DNA of 64,000 nt, taken from positions 2,604,001 through 2,668,000 of the forward strand of contig OY762279.1 of the NCBI GenBank assembly GCA_963665455.1. The letters run 5' to 3'. The notes beneath the pieces are model-generated. The model did not search any database, had not been told where the DNA came from, and saw only the letters and a program-made list of their open reading frames with translations. Both the position numbers and the translations under genes were made by a program. Shown here piece after piece: positions 16,613 to 25,169 of the stretch (positions are counted from its first letter, which is position 1; each line of letters opens with the position of its first letter). This DNA is from VXNE01 sp963665455 (GTDB lineage: Bacteria > Pseudomonadota > Gammaproteobacteria > Pseudomonadales > Azotimanducaceae).

Positions 16613-18340
16613 ATGACATCGCAACCCATGGAATCCCCAATGCCCCCGGCGTTTGCCGTGGGCGCGGCCGGTGCGCGCGCCGGAGCCATGCCGCACGGCA
16701 AGTACCGCCCGTTCCAGCCCATCGACCTGCCGGACCGCACCTGGCCGAGCGCCGTGCTCGACGCGCCGCCGCGCTGGTGCAGCGTCGATCTCAGGGACGG
16801 CAACCAGGCGCTCATCGATCCGATGAACGTGGACGAGAAACTCCGCATGTGGGACCTGCTGCTCGACGTGGGCATGAAGGAGATCGAGGTCGGCTTCCCC
16901 TCCGCGTCGCAGCCGGACTTCGACTTCATCCGCCGCATCGTGGGCGAGGGCAGGATTCCGCCGCACGTCTCCATCCAGGTGCTCTGCCAGGCGCGGGAGG
17001 AATTGATCCGCCGCACCGTCGAAGCCCTGGAGGGCGCGCCCAACGTCATCTTCCACCTCTATAACTCGACCTCCACGCTGCAACGCCGGGTGGTGTTCCA
17101 GATGGACCGCCAGGGCATCGTGGACCTCGCCGTGGAGGGCACGCGGATCGTGCGCGATGGCCTGTCCGCGCTGTCGGGCGCGAACATCGTCTTCGAGTAC
17201 TCGCCGGAGAGCTTCACCGGCACGGAGCTCGATTTCGCGGTGGACATCTGCGCGGCCGTGGCCGAGGAGTGGGGTGCCACGCCGGAAGAGCAGATGATCG
17301 TCAACCTGCCCTCCACGGTGGAGATGGCGACGCCGAACATCTACGCGGACCAGATCGAGTGGTTTTGCCGCCACTTCCCGGCCCGGGACAGCGTGGTCGT
17401 GAGCCTGCACACCCACAACGACCGGGGCACCGGCGTCGCCGCCACCGAGCTCGCGCTCATGGCGGGCGCGCAACGCGTGGAGGGCACGCTGTTCGGGAAT
17501 GGCGAGCGGACCGGCAACTGCGACCTCGTCACCGTCGCCATGAACCTGTTCTCCCAGGGCGTCGATCCGGAACTCGACTTCCGCGACATGCCGCGCATCC
17601 GCTCGACGGTGGAGGAGATCAACAAGCTCCCCGTACACGAGCGTCATCCGTACGCGGGAGACCTCGTGTTCACCGCGTTCTCGGGGTCGCATCAGGACGC
17701 GATCCGCAAGGGGATGGCGCGCCTGGACGACGCCTCCTGGGAGGTGCCGTACCTGCCGATCGACCCGGCGGATGTCGGCTCTTCCTACAAAGAAACCGTG
17801 CGGGTCAACAGCCAGTCGGGCAAGGGCGGCGTCGGCTTCATCTTGGAGGAGCGCTTCGGGGTGGCCCTGCCGAGGGAGATGCTGGTCGAGTTCTCGGCGG
17901 TGGTGCAACGGCTCACCGAGCGTCTCGACCGTGAAGTGCGGCCGGACGAGATCTTTCAGGCCCTGCTCGACGAATACGTGGTGGAGGACGGCCCGTACCG
18001 GCTGCTCGACTACGATCTCTCCCACGGCGAGGGCGACCGGCAACGCTGCGTGGGCCAGATCGAGGTCTCGGAGCAGCGGGTCGACATCGCCGGGGAGGGC
18101 AGCGGCCCCATCGAGGCCTTCGTCAACGGCATGGTGGAGACGCTGAACGAGCCGCTCAACATCATCGACTACCATGAGCATTCCCTCGCGACGGGCAAGG
18201 ACGCCACCGCGATCTGCTTGTTGACCATCGACGACGGTGACGCGCGTTGCCACGGCATCGGCATGAGCCGGAACACCATCACGGCATCGCTCTCGGCGAT
18301 CGTGTCCGCGGTCAACCGGCGCTGGAGGATCCACCGGTAG
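16613..18340 (+). CDS. leuA: 2-isopropylmalate synthase
   Basis: A 575-residue enzyme condensing acetyl-CoA and 2-ketoisovalerate, the first step of leucine synthesis. It shows the DRE-TIM barrel signature CSVDLRDGNQALIDPM, the HTHNDRGTG metal-binding block and GNGERTGNCDLV. A C-terminal regulatory LeuA domain ends at RRWRI. The length and N-terminal extension (about 35 residues before FQPIDLPDRTW) fit the long LeuA type 2. A GAGAGG ribosome site precedes the ATG. The gene is preceded by promoter, leader peptide and attenuator, so it is probably controlled by leucine supply. Confidence 0.96.
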   Translation: MTSQPMESPMPPAFAVGAAGARAGAMPHGKYRPFQPIDLPDRTWPSAVLDAPPRWCSVDLRDGNQALIDPMNVDEKLRMWDLLLDVGMKEIEVGFPSASQPDFDFIRRIVGEGRIPPHVSIQVLCQAREELIRRTVEALEGAPNVIFHLYNSTSTLQRRVVFQMDRQGIVDLAVEGTRIVRDGLSALSGANIVFEYSPESFTGTELDFAVDICAAVAEEWGATPEEQMIVNLPSTVEMATPNIYADQIEWFCRHFPARDSVVVSLHTHNDRGTGVAATELALMAGAQRVEGTLFGNGERTGNCDLVTVAMNLFSQGVDPELDFRDMPRIRSTVEEINKLPVHERHPYAGDLVFTAFSGSHQDAIRKGMARLDDASWEVPYLPIDPADVGSSYKETVRVNSQSGKGGVGFILEERFGVALPREMLVEFSAVVQRLTERLDREVRPDEIFQALLDEYVVEDGPYRLLDYDLSHGEGDRQRCVGQIEVSEQRVDIAGEGSGPIEAFVNGMVETLNEPLNIIDYHEHSLATGKDATAICLLTIDDGDARCHGIGMSRNTITASLSAIVSAVNRRWRIHR

Positions 18341-18357
18341 CGGCTGGGTACCGCGCC

Positions 18358-19248
18358 ATGAACACCGATGTCATCATCACCTGTGCCGTGACCGGGGCCG
18401 GCGACACCGTCGGCCGGCATCCGGACATTCCAGTCACCCCCGAACAGATCGCCGCCTCCGCCATCGATGCCGCGAAGGCCGGCGCGGCGATCGTGCATTG
18501 CCACGTGCGCGACCCGGCGACGGGCAAGGGCGCCCGGGACGTGTCCCTGTACCGGGAGGTGGTCGCCCGCATCCGGGAGTCCGACATCGACGTCGTGATC
18601 AACCTGACCGCGGGGATGGGGGGTGATCTGTTAATCGGCCCGGACGAGATGCCCACCGCGTTCGGCAACGAGACCGATCTCGTCGGGGCGCTCGACCGCC
18701 TGCCGCACGTGGAGGAGTTGCTGCCCGAGATCTGCTCCCTCGACTGCGGTTCCTACAACTTCGGCGAGGGTAGCCTGGTTTACGTGTCCACGCCGGACAT
18801 GCTGCGCCGGGGTGCCGAGCGCATCCAGGAGATCGGCGTCAAGCCGGAACTCGAGATCTTCGACACCGGCCACCTCAGCTTCACCCTGAAGATGCTGGAG
18901 GAGGGCCTGATCGACGATCCTCCCCTGTTTCAGCTCTGCTTCGGGATTCCCTGGGGCGCGCCGGCCGAGGTGGGCGTGATGAAGTCCTGGGTGGACCTGC
19001 TGCCCCCCGGCGCGAACTTCACGGCCTTCGCGATCAGCCGCGACCAGATGCCGTTCGCCGCACAGTCCGTGTTGCTCGGTGGCCACGTGCGCGTCGGCCT
19101 CGAGGACAATCTCTACCTGCGGCGCGGCGTGTTCGCGAGCAACGCGCAACTGGTGGAGCAGGCCCGCACCATCGTCGAGCTGATGGGCGCCCGCGTGCTG
19201 GGTCCGGACGAGGCGCGGACGAAGTTCGGCCTGGTGCGGCGCGGTTGA
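18358..19248 (+). CDS. beta-keto acid cleavage enzyme (BKACE family), probably dehydrocarnitine cleavage
   Basis: A 296-residue TIM-barrel zinc enzyme of the 3-keto-5-aminohexanoate cleavage family. It begins MNTDVIITCAVTGAGDT, with the metal-binding HCHVRDP near residue 45 and the family segments NLTAGMGG and CSLDCGSYNFG. BKACE enzymes exchange a beta-keto acid with acetyl-CoA. The next gene encodes an L-carnitine dehydrogenase-like protein, so the likely substrate is 3-dehydrocarnitine, giving betaine(-yl CoA) and acetoacetate units. No thioesterase gene of the carnitine pathway follows. The assignment to carnitine rests on the neighbour. Confidence 0.85.
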   Translation: MNTDVIITCAVTGAGDTVGRHPDIPVTPEQIAASAIDAAKAGAAIVHCHVRDPATGKGARDVSLYREVVARIRESDIDVVINLTAGMGGDLLIGPDEMPTAFGNETDLVGALDRLPHVEELLPEICSLDCGSYNFGEGSLVYVSTPDMLRRGAERIQEIGVKPELEIFDTGHLSFTLKMLEEGLIDDPPLFQLCFGIPWGAPAEVGVMKSWVDLLPPGANFTAFAISRDQMPFAAQSVLLGGHVRVGLEDNLYLRRGVFASNAQLVEQARTIVELMGARVLGPDEARTKFGLVRRG

Positions 19249-19307
19249 CTCGGCGCGTGGCCGCCGGCGGTCCGTAGCAGTCACGCGGCCGATTCCGCAG
19301 CCGGGCC

Positions 19308-20315
19308 ATGCAGCAGCGCATCCGTACGCTAGGGGTCATCGGGACCGGTGTCATCGGTGCGGGATGGGCGGCGCGCGCCCTCGCGCACGGACTCGACGTC
19401 GTGTCTTGGGACCCGGCGCCGGGTTGGGAAACGCGCCTGACGGCTGCCGTCGAGCAGGCCTGGCCCGCGCTGGAGAGTATCGGCCTCCATGCCGGCGCGA
19501 GTCTCGCCCGATTGCGATGCGCGGTGTCCTTGGACGATGCGTGTCGGTCCGCGGACTTCATCCAGGAAAGCGCACCGGAGCGCCTCCCGCTGAAGCAGGC
19601 GCTCCACGCACAGATCGATAGCGTGGCGCCGGCGGATGTGGTCGTCGCCTCGAGCACGTCGGGTCTGTTGCCCACCGACCTCCAGGCGCGCTGCCGGCAT
19701 CCCGGGCGGCTGGTCGTCGGGCACCCCTTCAACCCGGTCTACCTGCTGCCCCTCGTCGAAGTGCTGGGCGGGACACACACCGTGCGGGCGAGCATCGACC
19801 ATGCGTTGGCCTTCTACCGTGACTTGGGGATGCACCCCCTGCGGGTGCGGACCGAGATCGAGGGCTTCCTCTCGGACCGCCTGCAGGAGGCCTTGTGGCG
19901 CGAAATCCTGCACTTGGTCAACGACGGCGTGGCGACTACCGAAGAACTGGACGCCGCGATCATCTACGGACCCGGGTTGCGTTGGGCGTTCATGGGCACC
20001 TGCCTGTCCTATCACCTGGCCGGGGGCGACGGGGGGATGGAGGGCTTCATGAAGCAGTTTGGTCCCGCGCTCGATTTGCCGTGGGCCCGGTTCGCGGGCC
20101 CGGAACTCACGGACGACCTGATCGGGCGTTTGACGGAAGGGACGCGCCAACAGGCGGACGGACGCACGGTGCAGGAACTCGCGCGATTGCGTGACGAATG
20201 CCTGGTCGCCATCATGCAGGCGCTACGGCGCTTCGAGGTCGGGGCCGGCCGCACCCTCGCCGAGGACGAGGCGAGTCGCCGGGAGGCCGAGCGTAGGTCG
20301 TCGCGGGGAGAGTGA
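19308..20315 (+). CDS. L-carnitine dehydrogenase-like 3-hydroxyacyl-CoA dehydrogenase family protein
   Basis: A 335-residue NAD-dependent dehydrogenase with the Rossmann motif GVIGTGVIGAGWAARAL at residues 9-25. ADFIQESAPERLPLKQ, SSTSGLLPT and VGHPFNPVYLLPLVEV follow, the pattern of carnitine dehydrogenase, which oxidises L-carnitine to 3-dehydrocarnitine. The C-terminal domain has the GPGLRWAFMG segment of that subgroup. It lies 59 bases after the BKACE gene on the same strand. A general 3-hydroxyacyl-CoA dehydrogenase is the less likely alternative. Confidence 0.83.
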   Translation: MQQRIRTLGVIGTGVIGAGWAARALAHGLDVVSWDPAPGWETRLTAAVEQAWPALESIGLHAGASLARLRCAVSLDDACRSADFIQESAPERLPLKQALHAQIDSVAPADVVVASSTSGLLPTDLQARCRHPGRLVVGHPFNPVYLLPLVEVLGGTHTVRASIDHALAFYRDLGMHPLRVRTEIEGFLSDRLQEALWREILHLVNDGVATTEELDAAIIYGPGLRWAFMGTCLSYHLAGGDGGMEGFMKQFGPALDLPWARFAGPELTDDLIGRLTEGTRQQADGRTVQELARLRDECLVAIMQALRRFEVGAGRTLAEDEASRREAERRSSRGE

Positions 20316-20459
20316 CGGCATGGCCACCTTCGCGGTCTCGCTGCCGAAAAAAGCGCGGAGTGCGAGCACTTCCGCCGTGGCCACCGGGCTTCGCTATACT
20401 GTGCCGTCACGGTCGCGCTCATGCCCTCGAAGGGGTGCCGCGCGCAGGAAGCCACCCCC

Positions 20460-21842
20460 ATGTTTGAAAGCCTGAGCGAACGCCTCACGCATGTCCTGCG
20501 GGGCCTGACGGGCAAGGCCTACCTCACGGAGGAAAACGTCGCCGCGTCCGTGCGCGAGGTGCGCATGGCGCTGCTCGAAGCGGACGTGGCGCTGGAGGTC
20601 GTGCGCTCGTTCACCAACGATGTGCAGGGCAAGGCGGTGGGCCGGACGGTCACGGCCGCGGTCAATCCCGGCGAGGCGTTCGTCGGCATCGTCCGGGACG
20701 AACTCACGGCCTTGATGGGGGAGGCGAACGACGCCCTCAACCTATCGGCCACGCCGCCGGCCGTGGTGCTGATGGCCGGCCTGCAAGGCTCGGGGAAGAC
20801 GACGACGGTCGCGAAGCTCGCGCGCTTGGTCCGCGAGCGGGAGAACAAGAAGGTGGCCGTCGTCAGCGCCGATGTCTACCGTCCCGCGGCGATCGAACAG
20901 TTGCAGACCCTGGCCGAGGAGGTCGGAGCCCGCTTCATCGCGAGCACGCCGGACGAACGGCCCGTCGCCATCGCGGAGCGGGCATTGGGCGATGCGCGCA
21001 CGCAATTCGACGACGTCCTCATCGTCGATACGGCGGGCCGGCTTGCCATCGACGCGGAGATGATGGCGGAGATCGCCGCCCTGCACGCCGCGCTGACGCC
21101 GGTCGAGACGCTGTTCGTCGTCGACGCCATGACGGGCCAGGACGCCGCGGCGACGGCCAAGGCCTTCGACCGCGCGTTGCCCCTCACCGGGGTCGTGCTT
21201 GCGAAGGCGGACGGCGACGCCCGGGGCGGGGCGGCGCTGTCGGTGCGGGCGCTGACGGGCAAGCCGATCAAGTTCCTCGGCACCGGCGAGAAGACGGACG
21301 GCCTCGAGCCCTTCCATCCGGACCGCGTCGCGTCGCGCATCCTAGGGATGGGCGACGTCCTCACCCTGATCGAGGAGGCCGAGCGCAAGGTCGACAAGAC
21401 CCAGGCACGCCGGCTGGTCCGCAAGATGGGACGCGGCCAGAAGTTCGACCTCGAGGACCTCCGCGAACAGTTCCGCCAGATGGCCAACTTGGGCGGCGTC
21501 GAGAACATGCTGGAGAAGCTCCCCGGCATGAACCAGCTCCCGCCTTCGGCCCAGGCGGGCCTGGACCCCGGGCGGATGCGCCGCATGGAGGCCATCATCG
21601 ACTCCATGACCCCCCAGGAGCGGCGCTACCCGGAGATCCTCAACGGCTCGCGCAAGCGCCGCATCTCCCTCGGCAGCGGCACGCGCATCCAGGAGGTGAA
21701 CCGCCTGCTGAAGGAGCATCGGCAGATGCAGCGCACGATGAAGAAGGTCACGCGCAAGGGCGGGATGCAGAAGATGATGCGGGCGCTTAACGCCCAAGGG
21801 CAGCAGCAGCGGTCCGCGGGCCGGGGGCGCCGGCGGCGCTGA
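20460..21842 (+). CDS. ffh: signal recognition particle protein
   Basis: A 460-residue SRP54 GTPase that binds signal peptides of nascent membrane proteins with 4.5S RNA. The N domain begins MFESLSERLTHVLRGLTGK. The G domain has GLQGSGKTT, DTAGR and KADGD motifs. The M domain is Met-rich (MEAIIDSMTPQER, then MQRTMKKVTRKGGMQKMM). ATG at 20460 was preferred to one 39 bases upstream because it matches the family N terminus. A TATACT box at 20395-20400 is a plausible -10 element. The gene starts the ffh-rpsP-rimM-trmD-rplS region, here split from rpsP by about 1.3 kb of accessory sequence. Confidence 0.96.
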   Translation: MFESLSERLTHVLRGLTGKAYLTEENVAASVREVRMALLEADVALEVVRSFTNDVQGKAVGRTVTAAVNPGEAFVGIVRDELTALMGEANDALNLSATPPAVVLMAGLQGSGKTTTVAKLARLVRERENKKVAVVSADVYRPAAIEQLQTLAEEVGARFIASTPDERPVAIAERALGDARTQFDDVLIVDTAGRLAIDAEMMAEIAALHAALTPVETLFVVDAMTGQDAAATAKAFDRALPLTGVVLAKADGDARGGAALSVRALTGKPIKFLGTGEKTDGLEPFHPDRVASRILGMGDVLTLIEEAERKVDKTQARRLVRKMGRGQKFDLEDLREQFRQMANLGGVENMLEKLPGMNQLPPSAQAGLDPGRMRRMEAIIDSMTPQERRYPEILNGSRKRRISLGSGTRIQEVNRLLKEHRQMQRTMKKVTRKGGMQKMMRALNAQGQQQRSAGRGRRRR

Positions 21843-21947
21843 GGGCGTGGGTGGTCACTCACGGCCGTCCGCTCTTGCGAGCTGGCGGCGACCGCGCCTG
21901 ACGCCCACACCGGCGGCGACGTGGTGATCTACTTGCCCGTGCGAACG

Positions 21948-22461
21948 CTAGCTGTCCGTATCCTGAATGAGTACTCGCCCGCCATACCGGACCTGGACGT
22001 TCAGGTCATGCCCGTCGAGCAACAGCATTCCCATGAGAGGGGTACTGCCGGTCGCGTCGGCCTCGATGTCTCGCGGCTGGTCGTCCCAAAGCACGGTGGC
22101 GTAGTGGACGTCGAAATCCACTTCGGCGTCGTTGGCCAGCAACGCTTGGCCTATGTATGCGAACGGAAGTCCTAGGGAAGGTCTGAACAAGACCTTTCCT
22201 AGTGCGGCACAGGGATGTGCCGCCAGATTCGATGGCGTAAGCCATTGAATCTGCGGAGCAAGCCGAAACCGCGCTTTTGGCTTGCGACCTGAACAAGTCC
22301 ATGGACGGACTTGTTCAGAGGTTCCCTAGTTCCATCACCAAGCCAGCAGGCAAGGTCAAGAAGCCGCTGTACCCCGTGTCAACCACGGCTTCAACCTCTT
22401 GGGTTCGCCCTTCCGGACCTTGAATCCGAAGGGCAACGACAGCCTCCAAGGCGGAGTTCAC
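21948..22461 (-). pseudogene. clan AA (retropepsin-like) aspartic protease gene split by a MITE
   Basis: Reading the minus strand, the N-terminal part (EAVVALRIQGPEG, then the catalytic AVVDTGYSGFLTLPAGL) runs to the codons M-E-L at about 22330. A 150 bp insertion follows, then the same protein resumes in another frame with GLPFAYIGQALLAND and ends PLMGMLLLDGHDLNVQV. Joining the two at one CTAG restores an uninterrupted protein of about 120 residues, typical for these small bacterial aspartic proteases. Element plus duplication add 154 bases, so the frame is lost and the product is dead. The start is uncertain (GTG at 22461 or a few codons upstream). Confidence 0.8.
22172..22329. mobile_element. 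IS5-like MITE with CTAG target-site duplication
   Basis: The 150 bp element (22176-22325) is flanked by CTAG at 22172-22175 and 22326-22329. Terminal inverted repeats are GGAAGGTCTGAACAAG and, from the other end, GGAACCTCTGAACAAG (14 of 16 identical). IS5-group elements use CTAG-type targets and have ends beginning GGAAGGT..GAACAAG, so this is probably a non-autonomous relative. It contains no gene. Internally it is a chain of five stem-loops: 22176-22199, 22204-22223, 22225-22252, 22258-22285 and 22289-22318. It splits an aspartic protease gene. Confidence 0.85.
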
Positions 22462-22472
22462 TACCCCTTCGA

Positions 22473-22763
22473 TTACACCGTCGTCCGTAGTGACTCCGCT
22501 CCGAAGCTGCGCAGGGCCCTGTATCCGACACGCTCACACAAGATGTCGACAATATCTGGGTGCCGTACTCGCAGGCGTTCCACGGCTGCCCGGGTGGTGT
22601 TGGCAATGGCCCAGTCCCCGGTTTCGACGTCGATGGCGACATAGTCCCCGTAGTGTCCTTCTTCAATCTGGGGGAGAATCGCCCGGGTGTAAATCTCCTT
22701 GCCCATGCGGACGGCTTCCGCACGGGGGAGACGCGACTTCGGAGGGGTCATGGGCCTCGGCAT
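22473..22763 (-). CDS. hypothetical protein paired with aspartic protease
   Basis: A 96-residue protein starting MPRPMTPPKSRLPRAEAVRM, with ATG at 22763 chosen because GAGAGG precedes it by about 6 bases. The core GHYGDYVAIDVETGDWAIA and VGYRALRSFG are features I associate with small proteins encoded just upstream of clan AA aspartic proteases in various bacteria. Its stop overlaps or abuts the start of the broken protease gene. The function is unknown. The gene itself is intact although its partner has been disrupted. Confidence 0.7.
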   Translation of the reverse strand: MPRPMTPPKSRLPRAEAVRMGKEIYTRAILPQIEEGHYGDYVAIDVETGDWAIANTTRAAVERLRVRHPDIVDILCERVGYRALRSFGAESLRTTV

Positions 22764-23096
22764 CGTGATCCTCTCGTAGCCCGCTCCAACGGCAAGATGC
22801 TCGTTGCCGGGACGTTCGGGCCGGAAACGTCGTGACGGCCAGTGCACGCCTCTCGGCCGATCCGGCTATCGAGTCTATCTGGCGGGTGCTCGCCAAACAA
22901 TATCTCGCCCCAAACCCTCAGGTCGGCCTGCGACTCGTGATGGCAAGCTCGACAAGGTGGAGGAGCTTTGCGGCGTGGGCTTGACCGTGGCCCCAGCGCT
23001 CAGCGCGGTGGACGTGTCTAAGAGCACCGGGCTGCCGCTGCGGGAATGAGCGCGACGAGTGTGCGAGATCGTCCAAACCCCCAACGCGTCCGAAAG
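22764..23096. other. intergenic stretch before rpsP
   Basis: About 330 bases between the divergent small gene and the rpsP promoter. A 50-codon plus-strand frame from GTG 22832 to TGA 22984 contains the protein-like segment AIESIWRVLAKQYLAPNP and may be a gene remnant, but nothing supports expression. No tRNA or clear terminator was seen. Confidence 0.3.
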
Positions 23097-23125
23097 TTCC
23101 CACCGCCCAACCCGTCCTGTAAAAT
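23097..23125 (+). promoter_or_regulatory. promoter of the rpsP operon
   Basis: TTCCCA (23097-23102) and TAAAAT (23120-23125) with a 17-base spacer, 28 bases upstream of the rpsP ATG. It would drive rpsP-rimM-trmD-rplS and probably xerD. Confidence 0.55.
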
Positions 23126-23152
23126 GCCGCCCCTTTTTCGGGACGACTCCCC

Positions 23153-23416
23153 ATGGTCACGATTCGCCTCGCCAGACATGGAGCGAAGAAGAGCCCGTTC
23201 TTTCACGTGACCGTCGCCGACCGCGCGGCGAAGCGGGACGGACGCTTCATCGAACGCGTCGGCTTCTACAACCCCGTGGCGCGGGGCCAGGAGGAGCGGA
23301 TGCGCATCGACCTCGACCGCGTGGATCATTGGCTGTCCGTGGGCGCGCAGCCGACGGAGCGGGCCAGGCAACTCATCGACACCGCCCGGCGGGTCGCTGC
23401 GGCCGAGACGGCCTGA
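23153..23416 (+). CDS. rpsP: 30S ribosomal protein S16
   Basis: An 87-residue protein starting MVTIRLARHGAKKSPFFHVTVAD, the standard S16 N terminus, with FIERVGFYNP and a C-terminal segment ending in RVAAAETA. It is a structural protein of the small subunit body. First gene of the conserved rpsP-rimM-trmD-rplS operon, 34 bases before rimM, with a good upstream promoter. Confidence 0.96.
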   Translation: MVTIRLARHGAKKSPFFHVTVADRAAKRDGRFIERVGFYNPVARGQEERMRIDLDRVDHWLSVGAQPTERARQLIDTARRVAAAETA

Positions 23417-23450
23417 CCGAGCATCGCCGCCCCGGGCGGCGAGCGAACCG

Positions 23451-24020
23451 ATGCGCCTTGCGACCCAACCCCATCCTCCCGGCGGCGTGCCCGGTGATGT
23501 CCACGATGCGGGCGACGTGGTGGTGGTCGGCCGGATCGACGGGGCATACGGCGTGCGCGGCTGGCTACGCGTAACGTCCTATACGGACCCACCCGAGAAC
23601 CTGCTCGGCTACGGGCCCTGGCACCTGCGGTCTGACCGGAACGGTGATGCGACGTGGCGCGAGGTGTCGGTGGAACAGGTCAGTCCGCACGGCGAGGGAT
23701 TCCGCTGCCGGTTGGCGCAGGTGGCGGATCGGGACGCCGCCGCCCGCTGGCGTGGTGCCTTGGTGGGGGTGCCGGAGACGGCGCTGCCCGCGACGGAGCC
23801 GGACGAGTACTACTGGCGCGACCTGATCGGACTCTCCGTGCGGACGGTCACGGGGATCGATCTCGGGCGCGTCGAGACCTTGATGGCGACCGGTGCCAAC
23901 GATGCCCTCGTCGTTCGCGACGGGCAACACGAACGGCTGATTCCGTTCGTCGCGCAGGTCGCGCGGGAGGTCGATCTCCCGGGGGGCTTCATCGTGGCGG
24001 ACTGGGATCCGGAGTTTTAG
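23451..24020 (+). CDS. rimM: ribosome maturation factor RimM
   Basis: A 189-residue protein needed for 16S rRNA processing and 30S assembly. After a roughly 20-residue N-terminal extension it has the RimM start VVVGRIDGAYGVRGWLRVTSYTD. The PRC-barrel half has EYYWRDLIGLSV and ends PFVAQVAREVDLPGGFIVADWDPEF. A downstream start is possible because of the unusually long N terminus. It lies between rpsP and trmD with short gaps. Confidence 0.93.
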   Translation: MRLATQPHPPGGVPGDVHDAGDVVVVGRIDGAYGVRGWLRVTSYTDPPENLLGYGPWHLRSDRNGDATWREVSVEQVSPHGEGFRCRLAQVADRDAAARWRGALVGVPETALPATEPDEYYWRDLIGLSVRTVTGIDLGRVETLMATGANDALVVRDGQHERLIPFVAQVAREVDLPGGFIVADWDPEF

Positions 24021-24033
24021 CGAGTTCGGCGAC

Positions 24034-24807
24034 ATGTGGACCGCGGCCATTAGCATCTTTCCGGGCATGTTCGGCGCGCTCACTGGCGGCGATGGCGTGG
24101 TGGCGCGCGCCCTGGACCGTGGGGTGCTCTCCTTCCGCGTCGTCGATCCCAGGGACCATACGGACGACCGTCACGCCACCGTGGACGACCGGCCCTATGG
24201 CGGTGGTCCGGGCATGGTGATGAAGGCCGAACCGCTGACGCGCGCGCTGCGCGAGGCGCGTGACATTGCACCCGGCCCGGTGACGACGGTGTTTCCCTCG
24301 CCCCAGGGGCAGCGTTTCGACCACAACGTCGCGCTGGAACTCGCGGCCATGGACTGCGTCGTCTTCGTCGCCGGCCGCTACGAGGGCGTCGACGAACGCT
24401 TTGTCCGCCGCGAGGTCGATCTGGAGCTTTCGTTGGGGGATTTCGTCCTGAGCGGAGGCGAACTGGCGACGATGGTGATGCTCGATGCGGTGGCGCGGCT
24501 GCTGCCGGGCACGCTTGGCAACGCGGACTCGGCCGCGGCGGAGTCCCACGCGGACGGCCTGCTGGACCATCCGCACTACACGCGTCCCGCGCGATTCGGG
24601 GACGATGCCGTGCCGGAAGTGCTGCTCGGTGGCGATCACGGGGCGGTGGCCCGGTGGCGCCGCAAGCAAGCCCTCGGCCGCACCTGGCGGCGTCGTCCGG
24701 ACCTGCTCGCCGGCCGAGCGCTCGGCACGGAAGACCGCCACCTGCTCGGAGAATTCTTGGCCGATGTTGGCATCGCCGATGCCTGCATCGCACAGACAGG
24801 GGAGTAA
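24034..24807 (+). CDS. trmD: tRNA (guanine-N1-)-methyltransferase
   Basis: A 257-residue SPOUT methyltransferase making m1G37 in tRNAs, which prevents frameshifting. The start ISIFPGMFGAL, the DDRPYGGGPGMVM loop, the knot motifs FVAGRYEGVDERF and LSLGDFVLSGGELA, and the HADGLLDHPHYTRPARF block are all diagnostic. The gene is 13 bases after rimM and 5 before rplS. Confidence 0.96.
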   Translation: MWTAAISIFPGMFGALTGGDGVVARALDRGVLSFRVVDPRDHTDDRHATVDDRPYGGGPGMVMKAEPLTRALREARDIAPGPVTTVFPSPQGQRFDHNVALELAAMDCVVFVAGRYEGVDERFVRREVDLELSLGDFVLSGGELATMVMLDAVARLLPGTLGNADSAAAESHADGLLDHPHYTRPARFGDDAVPEVLLGGDHGAVARWRRKQALGRTWRRRPDLLAGRALGTEDRHLLGEFLADVGIADACIAQTGE

Positions 24808-24812
24808 GACCC

Positions 24813-25163
24813 ATGCGCCGCAACAAGATCATCGAGGCACTCGAGAACGCGCAGTTGCGCGACGACGTGCCGGACTTCGGCCCCGGAGACACGGTTTCCG
24901 TCCGCGTGCGGGTCCGCGAGGGTTCGCGGGAACGGCTGCAGGCGTTCGAGGGCGTGGTCATCGGCAAGCGCAATCGGGGCCTGAACTCCTCGTTCACGGT
25001 GCGCAAGATTTCGCATGGCGTCGGCGTCGAGCGTTCATTCCAGACCCATAGCCCGCTGATCGCCGACATCTCGGTGAAGCGCCGCGGGGACGTGCGCCAG
25101 GCCAAGCTGTACTACCTGCGCGAGCGCTCGGGACGTTCGGCCCGCATCAAGGAGAAGGTCTAA
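24813..25163 (+). CDS. rplS: 50S ribosomal protein L19
   Basis: A 116-residue protein with the L19 features FGPGDTVSVRVRVREGSRERLQ, FEGVVIGKRNRGLNSSFTVRK, GVGVERSFQTHSP and C-terminal LYYLRERSGRSARIKEK. It sits at the 30S-50S interface. It ends the rpsP operon but is only 6 bases from xerD, so readthrough is likely. Confidence 0.96.
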   Translation: MRRNKIIEALENAQLRDDVPDFGPGDTVSVRVRVREGSRERLQAFEGVVIGKRNRGLNSSFTVRKISHGVGVERSFQTHSPLIADISVKRRGDVRQAKLYYLRERSGRSARIKEKV

Positions 25164-25169
25164 CCGTCC

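Noticed and set aside
22832..22984. 50-codon plus-strand frame with protein-like segment
   Set aside because: Too short, no ribosome site or homology recognised; kept only as a note for the intergenic stretch.
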